A stretch of DNA of 64,000 bases from Glycomyces salinus. GTDB lineage: Bacteria > Actinomycetota > Actinomycetes > Mycobacteriales > Micromonosporaceae. Positions within the stretch are counted from its first letter, which is position 1, and each line of letters opens with the position of its first letter. A program made the position numbers and the translations under genes. Positions 35,831-44,106 of this stretch are shown here, piece by piece. The stretch is taken from contig NZ_JAELXW010000014.1 of the NCBI RefSeq assembly GCF_016428645.1, positions 62,001-126,000 on the forward strand, given 5' to 3'. The notes beneath the pieces are model-generated. The model saw only the letters and a program-made list of their open reading frames with translations, made no database searches and had not been told where the DNA came from.

Positions 35831-36178
35831 TCAGTCGACCTTCAGGGCCTTGCGGAGCTTGGCCAGGTCCTTGACGCTGGCCTTGACCTTGATCTTGCCG
35901 GTCAGGAACGCCTTGGCGGGCTTGAGTTCCTTGCTCGCCAGCTTGAGCAGGTCATCGGAAGCGACCGAGACACGCACCTCGGCGTCGGTGTTGTCGCCCT
36001 CGATCAGGTCGGTCAGCTTCCCGTTGGAGAGCTTGGCGCTGAACGTAGTGTCAAGGTCTGTGATCTCGCAGGCCAGGGTGCGTTCGAAGTCCTCAAGGCC
36101 CTCGAAGTCACCGGACTTCTTGGCGACCTTGCCGGCCAGCTTCTCAAGCACGTTGCGGCATTCGTCGACAGTGGCCAT
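35831..36178 (-). CDS. SCP2 sterol-carrier-like protein
   Basis: A 115-residue single SCP2-type domain protein, which should form a hydrophobic pocket for lipid or acyl ligands. The pattern KLSNGKLTDLIEGDNTDAEVRVSVASDDLLKLASKELKPAKAF is typical of the fold, with the KIKVKASVKD strand after it. It is a paralogue of the gene at 36335-36673, with the same MATVxEC start and LxGFExTLACxITDL core. The two are collinear and separated by 156 nt. The function in this organism is unknown. Confidence 0.8.
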   Translation of the reverse strand: MATVDECRNVLEKLAGKVAKKSGDFEGLEDFERTLACEITDLDTTFSAKLSNGKLTDLIEGDNTDAEVRVSVASDDLLKLASKELKPAKAFLTGKIKVKASVKDLAKLRKALKVD

Positions 36179-36334
36179 ACTGCGGTCCTTCCAGTGGGTT
36201 GCGCTCGCGCGCGATGGGCTCGACTGGCCAGAAGGTTACAACGTCTCCCGAAAGCCCTTGCGGCCGACCGGGAGGCAAACGCCACGGTCACGGCACGTGA
36301 TATAAGCGATCCGACCCGCTCAGGGCCATAGACC

Positions 36335-36673
36335 TCAAAGGACTCCGCGCAGTTTCATCATGTCCATCATGTTCGCCTTGAGCTTGACCTGTCCGCCGGT
36401 GAAGGCCTTCATGAAGTCCAGGTCTCCGGCGACGAGTTTGACCAGGTTGTCCGAGGAGACGATCATGCGGATCTGCGCGTCGGGCTCGTCGCCCTCGGTG
36501 ATGTCGACCAGCTTGCCGCCCTCGAACCTCCCGTGGAACGTCGTGCCCAGGTCGGTGATGTCGCACGCGAGGGTGCGCTCGAAGCCGGTGAGCTTGCGGA
36601 CGGACTTGGGGTTCGCGGCCAGATTCGCGGCGAACTGCTCCAGTGCGGTCTGGCATTCCTCGACGGTGGCCAT
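36335..36673 (-). CDS. SCP2 sterol-carrier-like protein (paralogue)
   Basis: A 112-residue SCP2-domain protein. FEGGKLVDITEGDEPDAQIRM, SSDNLVKLVAGDLDFMKAF and GGQVKLKANMMDMMKLRG match the neighbour at 35831. The RBS GAGGA precedes the ATG. The pair probably arose by tandem duplication and then diverged to roughly half identity, judged by eye. It is divergent from the small-protein/tlyA operon. Confidence 0.8.
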   Translation of the reverse strand: MATVEECQTALEQFAANLAANPKSVRKLTGFERTLACDITDLGTTFHGRFEGGKLVDITEGDEPDAQIRMIVSSDNLVKLVAGDLDFMKAFTGGQVKLKANMMDMMKLRGVL

Positions 36674-36826
36674 GGTGTCCTCCTCTTAGACGGCGCGGGC
36701 GCGGCAATGCGCCCCACCCGTAGGTTACCGGCCGGTACAGCCCAGTGGGCGCGACCCGCCCCGGGTACCGTGGCAGTACGGTTGAACAAGCCCTCGATCC
36801 GAGCCGAAAGCAGGAAGGAGCGGGCC

Positions 36827-37204
36827 ATGACCGATTCCACCCGCGCCTACTTCGACACCCTCTTCAACCTGGCCGGGGACTCCAGCCAGCGCGCCAGGGA
36901 CCTCGCCGGGAAGCTCCGCGAGGACCTCCGCAACGGAGTCGGGCAGATCCGCAGCCAGGGTTCGCGCACCGTCACCGACGTGGGCCGCCTCATCCGCCAC
37001 GAGGTCGACGCCGGATTCACCAGGCTCGGCCTGGCCACCCAGTCCGACGTCGACGACGCCAACCTGCGCCTAGAGCACCTCGAACGGGAGCTCCAGGACA
37101 TCCGCGTGCGCCTGGCCGACGCCGAGCGCCGCGCCACGACCCCGCCGGCCCAGGTGACCGCGGGCCCGAGCGACGAAGCCACCAACGACGAGAAGCAGGC
37201 ATGA
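36827..37204 (+). CDS. Small coiled-coil (phasin-like) protein
   Basis: A 125-residue, almost entirely helical protein. After YFDTLFNLAGDSS come amphipathic helices and a clear heptad-repeat segment near DVDDANLRLEHLERELQDI, then a disordered Ala/Thr/Pro tail. It looks like proteins loosely called phasins or polyhydroxyalkanoate-associated; no function can be assigned. AAGGAG precedes the ATG. Its stop overlaps the next start (ATGA), so it is translationally coupled to the tlyA operon. Confidence 0.7.
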   Translation: MTDSTRAYFDTLFNLAGDSSQRARDLAGKLREDLRNGVGQIRSQGSRTVTDVGRLIRHEVDAGFTRLGLATQSDVDDANLRLEHLERELQDIRVRLADAERRATTPPAQVTAGPSDEATNDEKQA

Positions 37205-37401
37205 CCGACGCACCGAATCCGGCCGCCATCGCCGGCCGACTCCGCGCAGGTACTCCCGACGAGGACGTCGAGGCCGAAGTCGAGGCCGCGCTCGGCACGC
37301 TCGAGACTCTGCCCGACCTGGCCGTGACCGACCACGTCGCGGTCTTCGAAGGCGTCCAGCAGCGTCTGGCGGAGGTCCTCAGCAACGTCGACGACGCCTG
37401 A
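37201..37401 (+). CDS. Small conserved protein upstream of tlyA
   Basis: A 66-residue acidic, helical protein containing LGTLETLPDLAVTDHVAVFEGVQQRLAEVL. A protein of similar size (Rv1693) occupies this site in M. tuberculosis, so it is likely real despite its length. It overlaps its upstream neighbour by 4 nt (ATGA) and tlyA by 1 nt (TGATG). Role unknown. Confidence 0.75.
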   Translation: MTDAPNPAAIAGRLRAGTPDEDVEAEVEAALGTLETLPDLAVTDHVAVFEGVQQRLAEVLSNVDDA

Positions 37402-38216
37402 TGCCGGCCCGACACCGCCTCGACGTCGAACTCGTCCGCCGCAAGATCGCCCGCTCCCGCGAGCACGCCCGCGAGCTCATCGGCGCCGGCCGCATCGAAC
37501 TGCGCGGCATCCGCGCCTCCAAGGCCGCCACCGGCGTGACCGGCGACGACTCGATCCGCCTGGTCGGAGAGACCGACGACTACGTCTCCAGAGGCGCCCA
37601 CAAGCTCATCGGCGCGCTCGACGCCTTCGAAGTCGACCCGACCGAGCTGCGCTGTCTCGACGCCGGGGCCTCCACCGGCGGCTTCACCGACGTGCTGCTG
37701 CGCCGCGGGGCAGCCGAGGTCCTGGCCGTCGACGTGGGGTACGGCCAACTGGCCTGGAAGCTCCAGAGCGACGAGCGCGTGACCGTCCACGACCGCACCA
37801 ACGTCCGCCACCTCACCCCCGAGCTCCTCGGCGGCCCGGTCGACCTGACGGTGGGGGACCTGTCATTCATCTCACTCGAACTGGTCCTGCCCGCGCTGGC
37901 CGCCTGCACCGCCGAAACCGGGACGATGCTGCCGATGGTCAAACCGCAGTTCGAGGTCGGCAAGGGTCAGGTCGGCCCCGGCGGGGTCGTGACCGACCCG
38001 GTCAAGCGCGCCGAGACGGTCTGGAAGATCGTCGAATCCGCGGCCGGACTTGGGTGGGGGACCACAGCCGTGGTCCCGAGCCCGCTTCCCGGCCCCAAAG
38101 GGAATGTAGAGTTCTTCTGCCGCATGCGCTGCGGCGCGGATACCTTGGCCCGTGAGGCCGTGTTCGACGCCTGTGCGAATTTACGGCTCCGCAGGCGACG
38201 CCGAGCGGGCCTCTGA
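37401..38216 (+). CDS. tlyA: 16S/23S rRNA 2'-O-methyltransferase TlyA
   Basis: A 271-residue enzyme that methylates ribose 2'-OH of cytidines in 16S helix 44 and 23S helix 69; loss gives capreomycin resistance in mycobacteria. The N-terminal S4 domain (about 1-60) has LDVELVRRKIARSREHARELI. The FtsJ-like domain follows, with SAM motif CLDAGASTGGFTDVLLRRGA, then VGDLSFISL and MVKPQFEVGKG; the K-D-K-E catalytic set is plausible. It is translationally coupled to the upstream small gene. Confidence 0.92.
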   Translation: MPARHRLDVELVRRKIARSREHARELIGAGRIELRGIRASKAATGVTGDDSIRLVGETDDYVSRGAHKLIGALDAFEVDPTELRCLDAGASTGGFTDVLLRRGAAEVLAVDVGYGQLAWKLQSDERVTVHDRTNVRHLTPELLGGPVDLTVGDLSFISLELVLPALAACTAETGTMLPMVKPQFEVGKGQVGPGGVVTDPVKRAETVWKIVESAAGLGWGTTAVVPSPLPGPKGNVEFFCRMRCGADTLAREAVFDACANLRLRRRRRAGL

Positions 38217-38228
38217 CAGGGAAGGCGG

Positions 38229-39131
38229 TTGAGCCCAGTGCAGCAGAAGCCGAGCCGGGTCCTGGTCATCACCCACCCGCTCCGGGAAGACGTCGCCGAG
38301 TTGGCCGAGAAGATCTCATCGGCGCTGCGCGAGGCCGGGGTGGCCGCGAGCATCCGCTCAGGCGAGGTCGCCGCGCTGCGCGAGCCCGACGCGATCATGG
38401 TCGGCGACGACGTCTCCTCGGCCCCGGCCGATCTCGTGCTCGCCCTCGGCGGGGACGGCACTGTTCTGCGCTCGGCCCGCCTGGCCGCCGAGGCCGACGT
38501 GCCGCTGCTGGGCGTCAACTTCGGCAAGGTCGGCTTCCTGGCCGAGGCCGAGACCGGCGAGCTGGAGACGGTCGTCTCGCGCCTCCTCGAAGGTGACTAC
38601 ACCGTCGAAGAGCGCACCACCATCGCAGTCGAGGCGATCGGGGCCGACGGCCGGAACGTGAGCTCCTGGGCGTTCAACGACATCGCCGTGGAGAAGGCCG
38701 AACCGGCCCGGATGCTCGAGCTCTACGTCGAGATCGACGGCTCCCGCATCTCCCGCTACGGCTGCGACGGCATCCTGTGCGCCAGCCCGACCGGGTCGAC
38801 CGCGCACGCCATGTCCGCCGGGGGACCGGTGGTCTGGCCCGATGTGGACGCGCTGGTCGTCGTCCCGATGAACGCGCACGCGCTGTTCGCCAAGCCGATG
38901 GTCATCCACTCCTCCTCGATCATCCGCATCGGCGTCGAATCGGTCGGCACCGCAGGGGCGCTCATCGCCGACGGCAAGCGCATCGCCGAGCTGACAGCCG
39001 GGTCGACCGTCTCGATCCGCCGCTCCGACCGCCCCGTCAAGCTCGTACGGATGTCCGAGCGCTCGTTCCCTTCCCGACTGGTCTCCAAACTCTCACTGCC
39101 CGTTGATGGGTGGCGCCACGGACGCGTTTAG
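38229..39131 (+). CDS. nadK: NAD kinase
   Basis: A 300-residue enzyme that makes NADP from NAD. The phosphate-donor motif is LALGGDGTVLRSARLA, and the second conserved motif ASPTGSTAHAMSAGGP is near residue 187. FNDIAVEK and the C-terminal IRRSDRPVKLVRM are typical. The TTG at 38229 gives the longest reasonable form. A GTG at 38238 would remove only three residues and has better spacing from GGAAGG. It lies 12 nt after tlyA and so belongs to that operon. Confidence 0.93.
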   Translation: MSPVQQKPSRVLVITHPLREDVAELAEKISSALREAGVAASIRSGEVAALREPDAIMVGDDVSSAPADLVLALGGDGTVLRSARLAAEADVPLLGVNFGKVGFLAEAETGELETVVSRLLEGDYTVEERTTIAVEAIGADGRNVSSWAFNDIAVEKAEPARMLELYVEIDGSRISRYGCDGILCASPTGSTAHAMSAGGPVVWPDVDALVVVPMNAHALFAKPMVIHSSSIIRIGVESVGTAGALIADGKRIAELTAGSTVSIRRSDRPVKLVRMSERSFPSRLVSKLSLPVDGWRHGRV

Positions 39132-39235
39132 CTCTCCATTTGCGCGCCTTGCGGTTTGAAACTCGAAAGACTCCGCGTGTTGACGCGTCGGGCGTCACGG
39201 CCGCATCTGACCGGACCGATGTCGGTGCGACCCGA

Positions 39236-39241
39236 TAGGCT
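39236..39241 (+). promoter_or_regulatory. Putative -10 of leaderless recN transcript
   Basis: TAGGCT followed by 7 nt and the GTG at 39249. The surrounding sequence nearly duplicates that before polA. An SOS box was not seen. Confidence 0.5.
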
Positions 39242-39248
39242 CGGAGAC

Positions 39249-40985
39249 GTGTTGGACGAGCTTCGCATCCAGAACCTGGGCGTGATCGCCGACGCCACGC
39301 TTCCGCTCGACTCCGGACTCACCTGCATAACCGGCGAGACCGGCGCGGGGAAGACGATGGTCGTCGCCGGTCTCGGTCTGCTGTTCGGCGGACGGGCGTC
39401 CCGTGCCCCCATCGGCGGAGAGAAGACCCTCGTCGAGGGCCGCCTGCTGATCGGGGACGACTCGCTCGAACTGCGGGAGCGGGCCATCGAGGCCGGCGCC
39501 GAACTCGACGACGGCGAGCTGCTGCTCTCCCGCACCGTCTCGGCCGAAGGCCGCTCAAAAGCCTGGGTCGGCGGGCGGGCCGCGCCGGTCGGAGTCCTGG
39601 GCGAACTCGGGGAGCTGACCGTGTCCGTACACGGCCAGTCCGACCAGATGCGGCTGCTCCAGCCGTCCGAACAGCGCGCCGCGCTCGACCGCTTCGCCGG
39701 GGCCGACCACGGCAAGCTCCTCGACGCCTACCGCGCCGTCCACACCGAACTCGGCGAATGCTCGGCGGAACTGGCCCGGCTGCGCACCAGCGCCCGCGAG
39801 ATGGCCCGCGAGGCCGACATGCTCCGCCTCGGCCTCGAAGAGATCACCGCCGTCGACCCCCAGGAGGGCGAAGACGCCGAGCTGGCCGGCGAGGCCCGGC
39901 GGCTCGAGAACGCCGAGACGCTCCGGCAGGCCGCCGTCACCGCCCACACCGCGATCACCGGCGACCCGTCCACCGGCGACGGCGGAGCGACCGACAGCGT
40001 CAGCGCCGCCGCCCGCGCCCTCGAGCACGAGTCCGCCGCCGACGCCAAGGTCGCCGAGTTCGCCGAGCGCCTCTCCGAGGCCGCCACCCTCCTCTCTGAG
40101 GCCGCCGTCGACCTCTCCGGATACCTCGAGGAGCTCGACGCCGACCCGGCCCGCCTGGAGGAGATCTACCAGCGCCAAGCGGCCCTGAAGACCCTCTTCC
40201 GCAAGTACGCCGAGGACCTGCCGGGCGTCCTGGCCTGGGCCGAGAACGCCCGCAAGCGCCTGAGCGAGCTCGACGTCTCCGACGAACGCGTCAGCGAACT
40301 CGAGGCCCGCCAGGACGACCTGCTCCAACGCGCCGGGGACCTGGCCACGCAGCTGCGCGCCTCCCGCAAGTCCGCCGCCGAGCGCTTCAGCGACGCCGTC
40401 TCGAACGAACTGGGCGGCCTGGCCATGCCGCACGCCCAGGTCACCGCCTCCGTCGAGCCCCGCCCCGCCGGGAAGGGCGGCGTCGACCTGGTCGTCGACA
40501 CCGCCGTCAGCGGCGCCACCGAGGACGGCGCCGACGAGGTCGAACTGCTCCTGCGCCCCCACCCGGGCTCGCGGCCGGCCGCCCTGCACAAAGGCGCCTC
40601 GGGCGGCGAGCTGTCCCGCGTCATGCTCGCCATCGAGGTCGTCTTCGCCGAGATCGGCGGCCCGCCGATCCTGGTCTTCGACGAGGTCGACGCCGGGGTG
40701 GGCGGCCGAGCCGCCGTCGAGATCGGCCGCTGCCTGGCCAAACTCGCCCGCCGCTACCAGGTCCTGGTCGTCACCCACCTGCCGCAGGTGGCCGCCTTCG
40801 CCGACCGCCACCTGGTCGTCAGCAAGGACACCTCCGGAGCGGTCACCGTCTCCGGAGTGCGGGTGGTCGACGACGCCGAGCGGGCGCGTGAGCTTGCTCG
40901 CATGCTCGCCGGCATGCCCGATTCCCACCTCGGGGTGGCCCACGCCGAGGAGCTCCTGGCCGAGGCTGCGAAAATGAAGGCTTAG
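39249..40985 (+). CDS. recN: DNA repair protein RecN
   Basis: A 578-residue SMC-like ATPase for double-strand-break repair. Walker A is TCITGETGAGKTMVV near residue 22. Long heptad-rich coiled coils occupy about 150-370. The signature motif KGASGGELSRVMLAIE and Walker B PPILVFDEVDAGVGG lie near the C-terminus. The GTG at 39249 starts the conserved LDELRIQNLGVI strand, so upstream in-frame codons are excluded. A hairpin at 41019 follows the gene. Confidence 0.94.
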   Translation: MLDELRIQNLGVIADATLPLDSGLTCITGETGAGKTMVVAGLGLLFGGRASRAPIGGEKTLVEGRLLIGDDSLELRERAIEAGAELDDGELLLSRTVSAEGRSKAWVGGRAAPVGVLGELGELTVSVHGQSDQMRLLQPSEQRAALDRFAGADHGKLLDAYRAVHTELGECSAELARLRTSAREMAREADMLRLGLEEITAVDPQEGEDAELAGEARRLENAETLRQAAVTAHTAITGDPSTGDGGATDSVSAAARALEHESAADAKVAEFAERLSEAATLLSEAAVDLSGYLEELDADPARLEEIYQRQAALKTLFRKYAEDLPGVLAWAENARKRLSELDVSDERVSELEARQDDLLQRAGDLATQLRASRKSAAERFSDAVSNELGGLAMPHAQVTASVEPRPAGKGGVDLVVDTAVSGATEDGADEVELLLRPHPGSRPAALHKGASGGELSRVMLAIEVVFAEIGGPPILVFDEVDAGVGGRAAVEIGRCLAKLARRYQVLVVTHLPQVAAFADRHLVVSKDTSGAVTVSGVRVVDDAERARELARMLAGMPDSHLGVAHAEELLAEAAKMKA

Positions 40986-41018
40986 CTACATCGCGTCGGC
41001 GAGGTGGATTTCTGACCC

Positions 41019-41041
41019 GCGCGCCCGCTGGGAGGGCGCGC
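41019..41041 (+). terminator. Hairpin after recN
   Basis: GCGCGCCC / GGGCGCGC with a 7-nt loop, 34 nt downstream of the recN stop. Confidence 0.5.
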
Positions 41042-41082
41042 CGCTGCCCCGCACCGGCGCACGAATGGCATGATGATGCACG

Positions 41083-42279
41083 ATGCGTGTACCAAGTTTG
41101 CGATTGCCCGGCCGTGGATCGGATGACGAATCCGGGGGCGACTCACTGGTCGGCACCGCCCGGCTCGACCGGCGCACCAAGCGGCTGTGCGGCCGCCTGG
41201 AGCCGGGCGACGTGGCGATCATCGACCACGTCGACCTCGACCGGGTGGCCGCCGACGCCCTCGTGGCCACCGGAGTGGTCGCGGTGGTCAACGCTGCCAA
41301 ATCCATCTCCGGCCGCTACCCGAACCTCGGGCCCGAGGTGCTGGTCAAGGCCGGAATAGTCCTCATCGACGGGGTCGGTGAGGAGATCTTCGGCGCCGTC
41401 CGCGAGGGCAGGGCCGTCTCCATAGACGGCGGCCGCGTCCTCCTCGGCGGCGAGGAGATCGCCGCCGGGACCGCCCAGACCGAGCAGAGCGTCGCCGCCG
41501 ACATGGAATCGGCCCGAGAAGGGCTCTCGGTGCAGTTGGAGGCGTTCGCCGCCAACACCATGGAGTACCTCAAGCGCGAGCGGGAACTCCTGCTCGACGG
41601 CGTCGGCGTCCCCGACGTCAAGACCAACTTCAACGGCCGCCACGCCCTGATCGTCATCCGCGGCTACAACTACAAAGAGGACATCGACGTCCTGCGGCCC
41701 TACATCCGCGAGTTCAAGCCCATCCTGGTCGGCGTCGACGGCGGCGCCGACGCGCTGCTGGAGGCGGGGCACACGCCCGACATGATCGTCGGCGACATGG
41801 ACTCGGTCTCCGACGACGCCCTGCGTTGCGGGGCCGAGATCGTCGTCCACGCCTACGCCGACGGCCGCGCCCCCGGCATGGAGCGCATGGACAAGCTCGG
41901 CGTCCCGGCCATCCCGTTCCCGGCGGCCGCCACCAGCGAGGACATCGCGATGCTCCTGGCCGACGAGAAGGGCTCAGAACTCATAGTCGCCGTCGGCACC
42001 CACGTGACCATGGTCGAATTCCTCGACAAGGGCCGCGGCGGCATGGCCTCGACGTTCCTGACCCGCCTGCGGGTCGGCGGCAAGCTCGTCGACGCCAAGG
42101 GCGTCTCCCGCCTGTACCGCCAGGACATGTCGATCTCGGCGCTACTGCTGCTCATCGTATCCGCGCTCGCCGCCATGGCCACCGCGATCGCCATCTCGAC
42201 GGTCGGGCGCTCCTTCGTGGACGTCGTCGCCGACTGGTGGGACGGGCTGCTCTTCCAGATTGAAAGACTGTTCTCGTGA
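41083..42279 (+). CDS. steA: SteA-like cytokinetic ring-associated protein
   Basis: A 398-residue protein matching the Rv1697/SteA family, which in corynebacteria forms a complex with a partner membrane protein and supports septal cell separation. The middle part resembles the thiamin-pyrophosphokinase fold: LVGVDGGADALLEAGHTPDMIVGDMDSVSDDAL. One transmembrane helix near the C-terminus (about 351-373, ALLLLIVSALAAMATAIAI) anchors it. In SteA the catalytic function of the TPK-like domain is unproven. The stop overlaps the next start by 4 nt (GTGA), pairing it with the MctB-like gene. Confidence 0.85.
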   Translation: MRVPSLRLPGRGSDDESGGDSLVGTARLDRRTKRLCGRLEPGDVAIIDHVDLDRVAADALVATGVVAVVNAAKSISGRYPNLGPEVLVKAGIVLIDGVGEEIFGAVREGRAVSIDGGRVLLGGEEIAAGTAQTEQSVAADMESAREGLSVQLEAFAANTMEYLKRERELLLDGVGVPDVKTNFNGRHALIVIRGYNYKEDIDVLRPYIREFKPILVGVDGGADALLEAGHTPDMIVGDMDSVSDDALRCGAEIVVHAYADGRAPGMERMDKLGVPAIPFPAAATSEDIAMLLADEKGSELIVAVGTHVTMVEFLDKGRGGMASTFLTRLRVGGKLVDAKGVSRLYRQDMSISALLLLIVSALAAMATAIAISTVGRSFVDVVADWWDGLLFQIERLFS

Positions 42280-43211
42280 TCAACTTCCGATACCACCTCG
42301 TCAGCCTCACAGCGGTCTTCCTGGCCCTCACCGTCGGACTGATCCTCGGCACCGCCGCGCTCAACGGCCCCGCCATCGACGCGCTCGAGGCGACCAGCCA
42401 GAGCCTGCGCGACAGCAACGCCGCCTATCGCGACGAGATCGCCGCGCTCGAAGAGGAACTCAACGACGACCAGTCGTTCGCCTCCGAAATCGCCCCTTTG
42501 TACCTCGAAGACCAGCTGGCCGACCAGAGCATCCTGCTGGTCACCCTGCCCGGCGTCGAGAGCGAGCAGGCCGACGCCATGACCGAGAAGCTCGAATACG
42601 CGGGCGCCACCAGCGCCGGTCGCATATCGATCCTCGACGACTTCCTCGACCCGAACAACACCGACGAACTCGCCGACCTGGTCGACGGGGGAATCACCCC
42701 CGACACCATCGAAGCGCCGGTCACCTACGACGGCGTGGCCGCCGTCAGCGCCGTCCTCGCCGCGGTGACCACCGGCAACTTCGAAGGCGAGCCGGTCGAG
42801 ATCGAACCCGGCGACATCACCACCGCCACCACCGGGCTCGAGGAGCTCGGCATGATGACAGTCGAAACCACTCCGACCGGGACGGCCGACGGCGTCATCG
42901 TCCTCGGCGGCGGCGCGGCCTCCGACTCCGACGCCGAGGCCCGCAACACCGGCGTGGTCACCATCACCGGCGCCTTCGCCGTCGACGCCCCGACCACCTA
43001 CGCCACGACCTCCGCCGGCGGCGAGGGCAACCCGATCGCCACCTTGCGCGGCGACGACTCCGAAGTGGCCGTGTCCACCGTCGACAACGCCAACCTCGTC
43101 CAAGGCCAGATCGCGACCGTGGTCGCCCTGACCGAGCAGATGACCGACGGCACGATCCTCCACCTCGGCAACGCCGAGGGCAATGAAGGACTCCTCCCGG
43201 ACGGGGCTTAG
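42276..43211 (+). CDS. mctB: MctB-like/SteB-like membrane-anchored envelope protein
   Basis: A 311-residue protein with one N-terminal membrane helix (HLVSLTAVFLALTVGLILGTAAL), a coiled coil (about 38-65, EEELNDDQ) and an extracytoplasmic alpha/beta domain. It matches Rv1698 (MctB), reported as a copper-tolerance outer-membrane protein in M. tuberculosis, while the corynebacterial relative SteB partners SteA in cell separation. The second role fits the 4-nt overlap with steA. No metal-binding motif is obvious. The GTG start is set by the overlap. Confidence 0.85.
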   Translation: MINFRYHLVSLTAVFLALTVGLILGTAALNGPAIDALEATSQSLRDSNAAYRDEIAALEEELNDDQSFASEIAPLYLEDQLADQSILLVTLPGVESEQADAMTEKLEYAGATSAGRISILDDFLDPNNTDELADLVDGGITPDTIEAPVTYDGVAAVSAVLAAVTTGNFEGEPVEIEPGDITTATTGLEELGMMTVETTPTGTADGVIVLGGGAASDSDAEARNTGVVTITGAFAVDAPTTYATTSAGGEGNPIATLRGDDSEVAVSTVDNANLVQGQIATVVALTEQMTDGTILHLGNAEGNEGLLPDGA

Positions 43212-43214
43212 GAT
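43209..43214 (+). promoter_or_regulatory. Putative -10 of leaderless internal transcript
   Basis: TAGGAT followed by 7 nt and the ATG at 43222. The TAG is the mctB stop codon. Confidence 0.4.
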
Positions 43215-43221
43215 TCCGCCC

Positions 43222-44106
43222 ATGAGTCAGCTATCCCGGGCCGCCGGCCGCGCATTCCTCGGTGGCTTGGCCGCAGGCGGCACCATCGCCGCCATCAGCG
43301 CAGTCCGCCGGTCCAAATGGTCGAAGGAACTCGAACGCGTCAACCACCGGGGCGACACCGTCAGCCTCGCTGAAGGCCCCGGTGTCGCCGTCGGCGCCAC
43401 CGCCGCGGCCGTGGCCGGGGCGAACAGCCCCGCATACGCCGGCGCGGCCGCCGCGGCCGGAATCGCCGGAGGCGCCCTCGGACTCTACGACGACATGGCC
43501 GACTCCAAGGGCGAGAAGGCCAAGGGCTTCAAGGGCCACCTGGCCGCCCTCCGCCGAGGCCGCGTCTCGGCCGGGCTGGTCAAGATCCTCGGCATCTCCG
43601 GCGCCGGACTCGCCGGAGCCGCCCTGGTCGAGCAGGCCAACGCGCCCGAGCGCCGCAGCGGGCTCTCCCGGCTGTGGAACATCGGCGTCGCCGGCGGCGT
43701 GATCGCCGGTTCCGCCAACCTCATCAACCTGTTCGACCTGCGTCCCGGCCGGGCCCTCAAGGTCGTCTCGCTCCTGGCCGCGCCGCTGACCCGCCCGCCC
43801 GGCTCGAAGGCGCCCAAGACCGCGGTCGGCGGGGCGAACACCGCCGTCGCCGTCTCGTCCTCGGCCGCCGCCGCCATGGGGGAGGACCTCGAAGGCAAGA
43901 CCATGCTCGGCGACTGCGGCGCGAACGCGCTCGGAGCCCTGCTCGGCCTCGCCTTCATCGCCCGCACCGGAAACCTCGGCCGCCACGTCGCCCTCGCGGC
44001 GCTCGTGGCCCTCATCGGAACCAGCGAGCGGGTCTCGTTCACTCAGGTCATCGCCGAGACGCCCGTACTCAGGGAACTGGACGAGCTGGGCCGGACTTCG
44101 GCGTGA
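43222..44106 (+). CDS. MraY/WecA-like phosphoglycosyltransferase family protein
   Basis: A 294-residue membrane protein showing the spaced motifs of polyprenyl-phosphate N-acetylhexosamine-1-phosphate transferases: HRGDTVSLAEGPGVAVGA, the acidic LYDDMADSKG, GFKGHLAAL, NLINLFDLRPGRALK and MLGDCGANALGALLG. MraY itself is about 360 residues with ten helices. This one is shorter and Ala/Gly-rich, so it is a divergent member, perhaps making a lipid-linked sugar for an envelope polymer. It overlaps murJ by 4 nt (GTGA), which suggests its product is handled by that flippase. Confidence 0.7.
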   Translation: MSQLSRAAGRAFLGGLAAGGTIAAISAVRRSKWSKELERVNHRGDTVSLAEGPGVAVGATAAAVAGANSPAYAGAAAAAGIAGGALGLYDDMADSKGEKAKGFKGHLAALRRGRVSAGLVKILGISGAGLAGAALVEQANAPERRSGLSRLWNIGVAGGVIAGSANLINLFDLRPGRALKVVSLLAAPLTRPPGSKAPKTAVGGANTAVAVSSSAAAAMGEDLEGKTMLGDCGANALGALLGLAFIARTGNLGRHVALAALVALIGTSERVSFTQVIAETPVLRELDELGRTSA

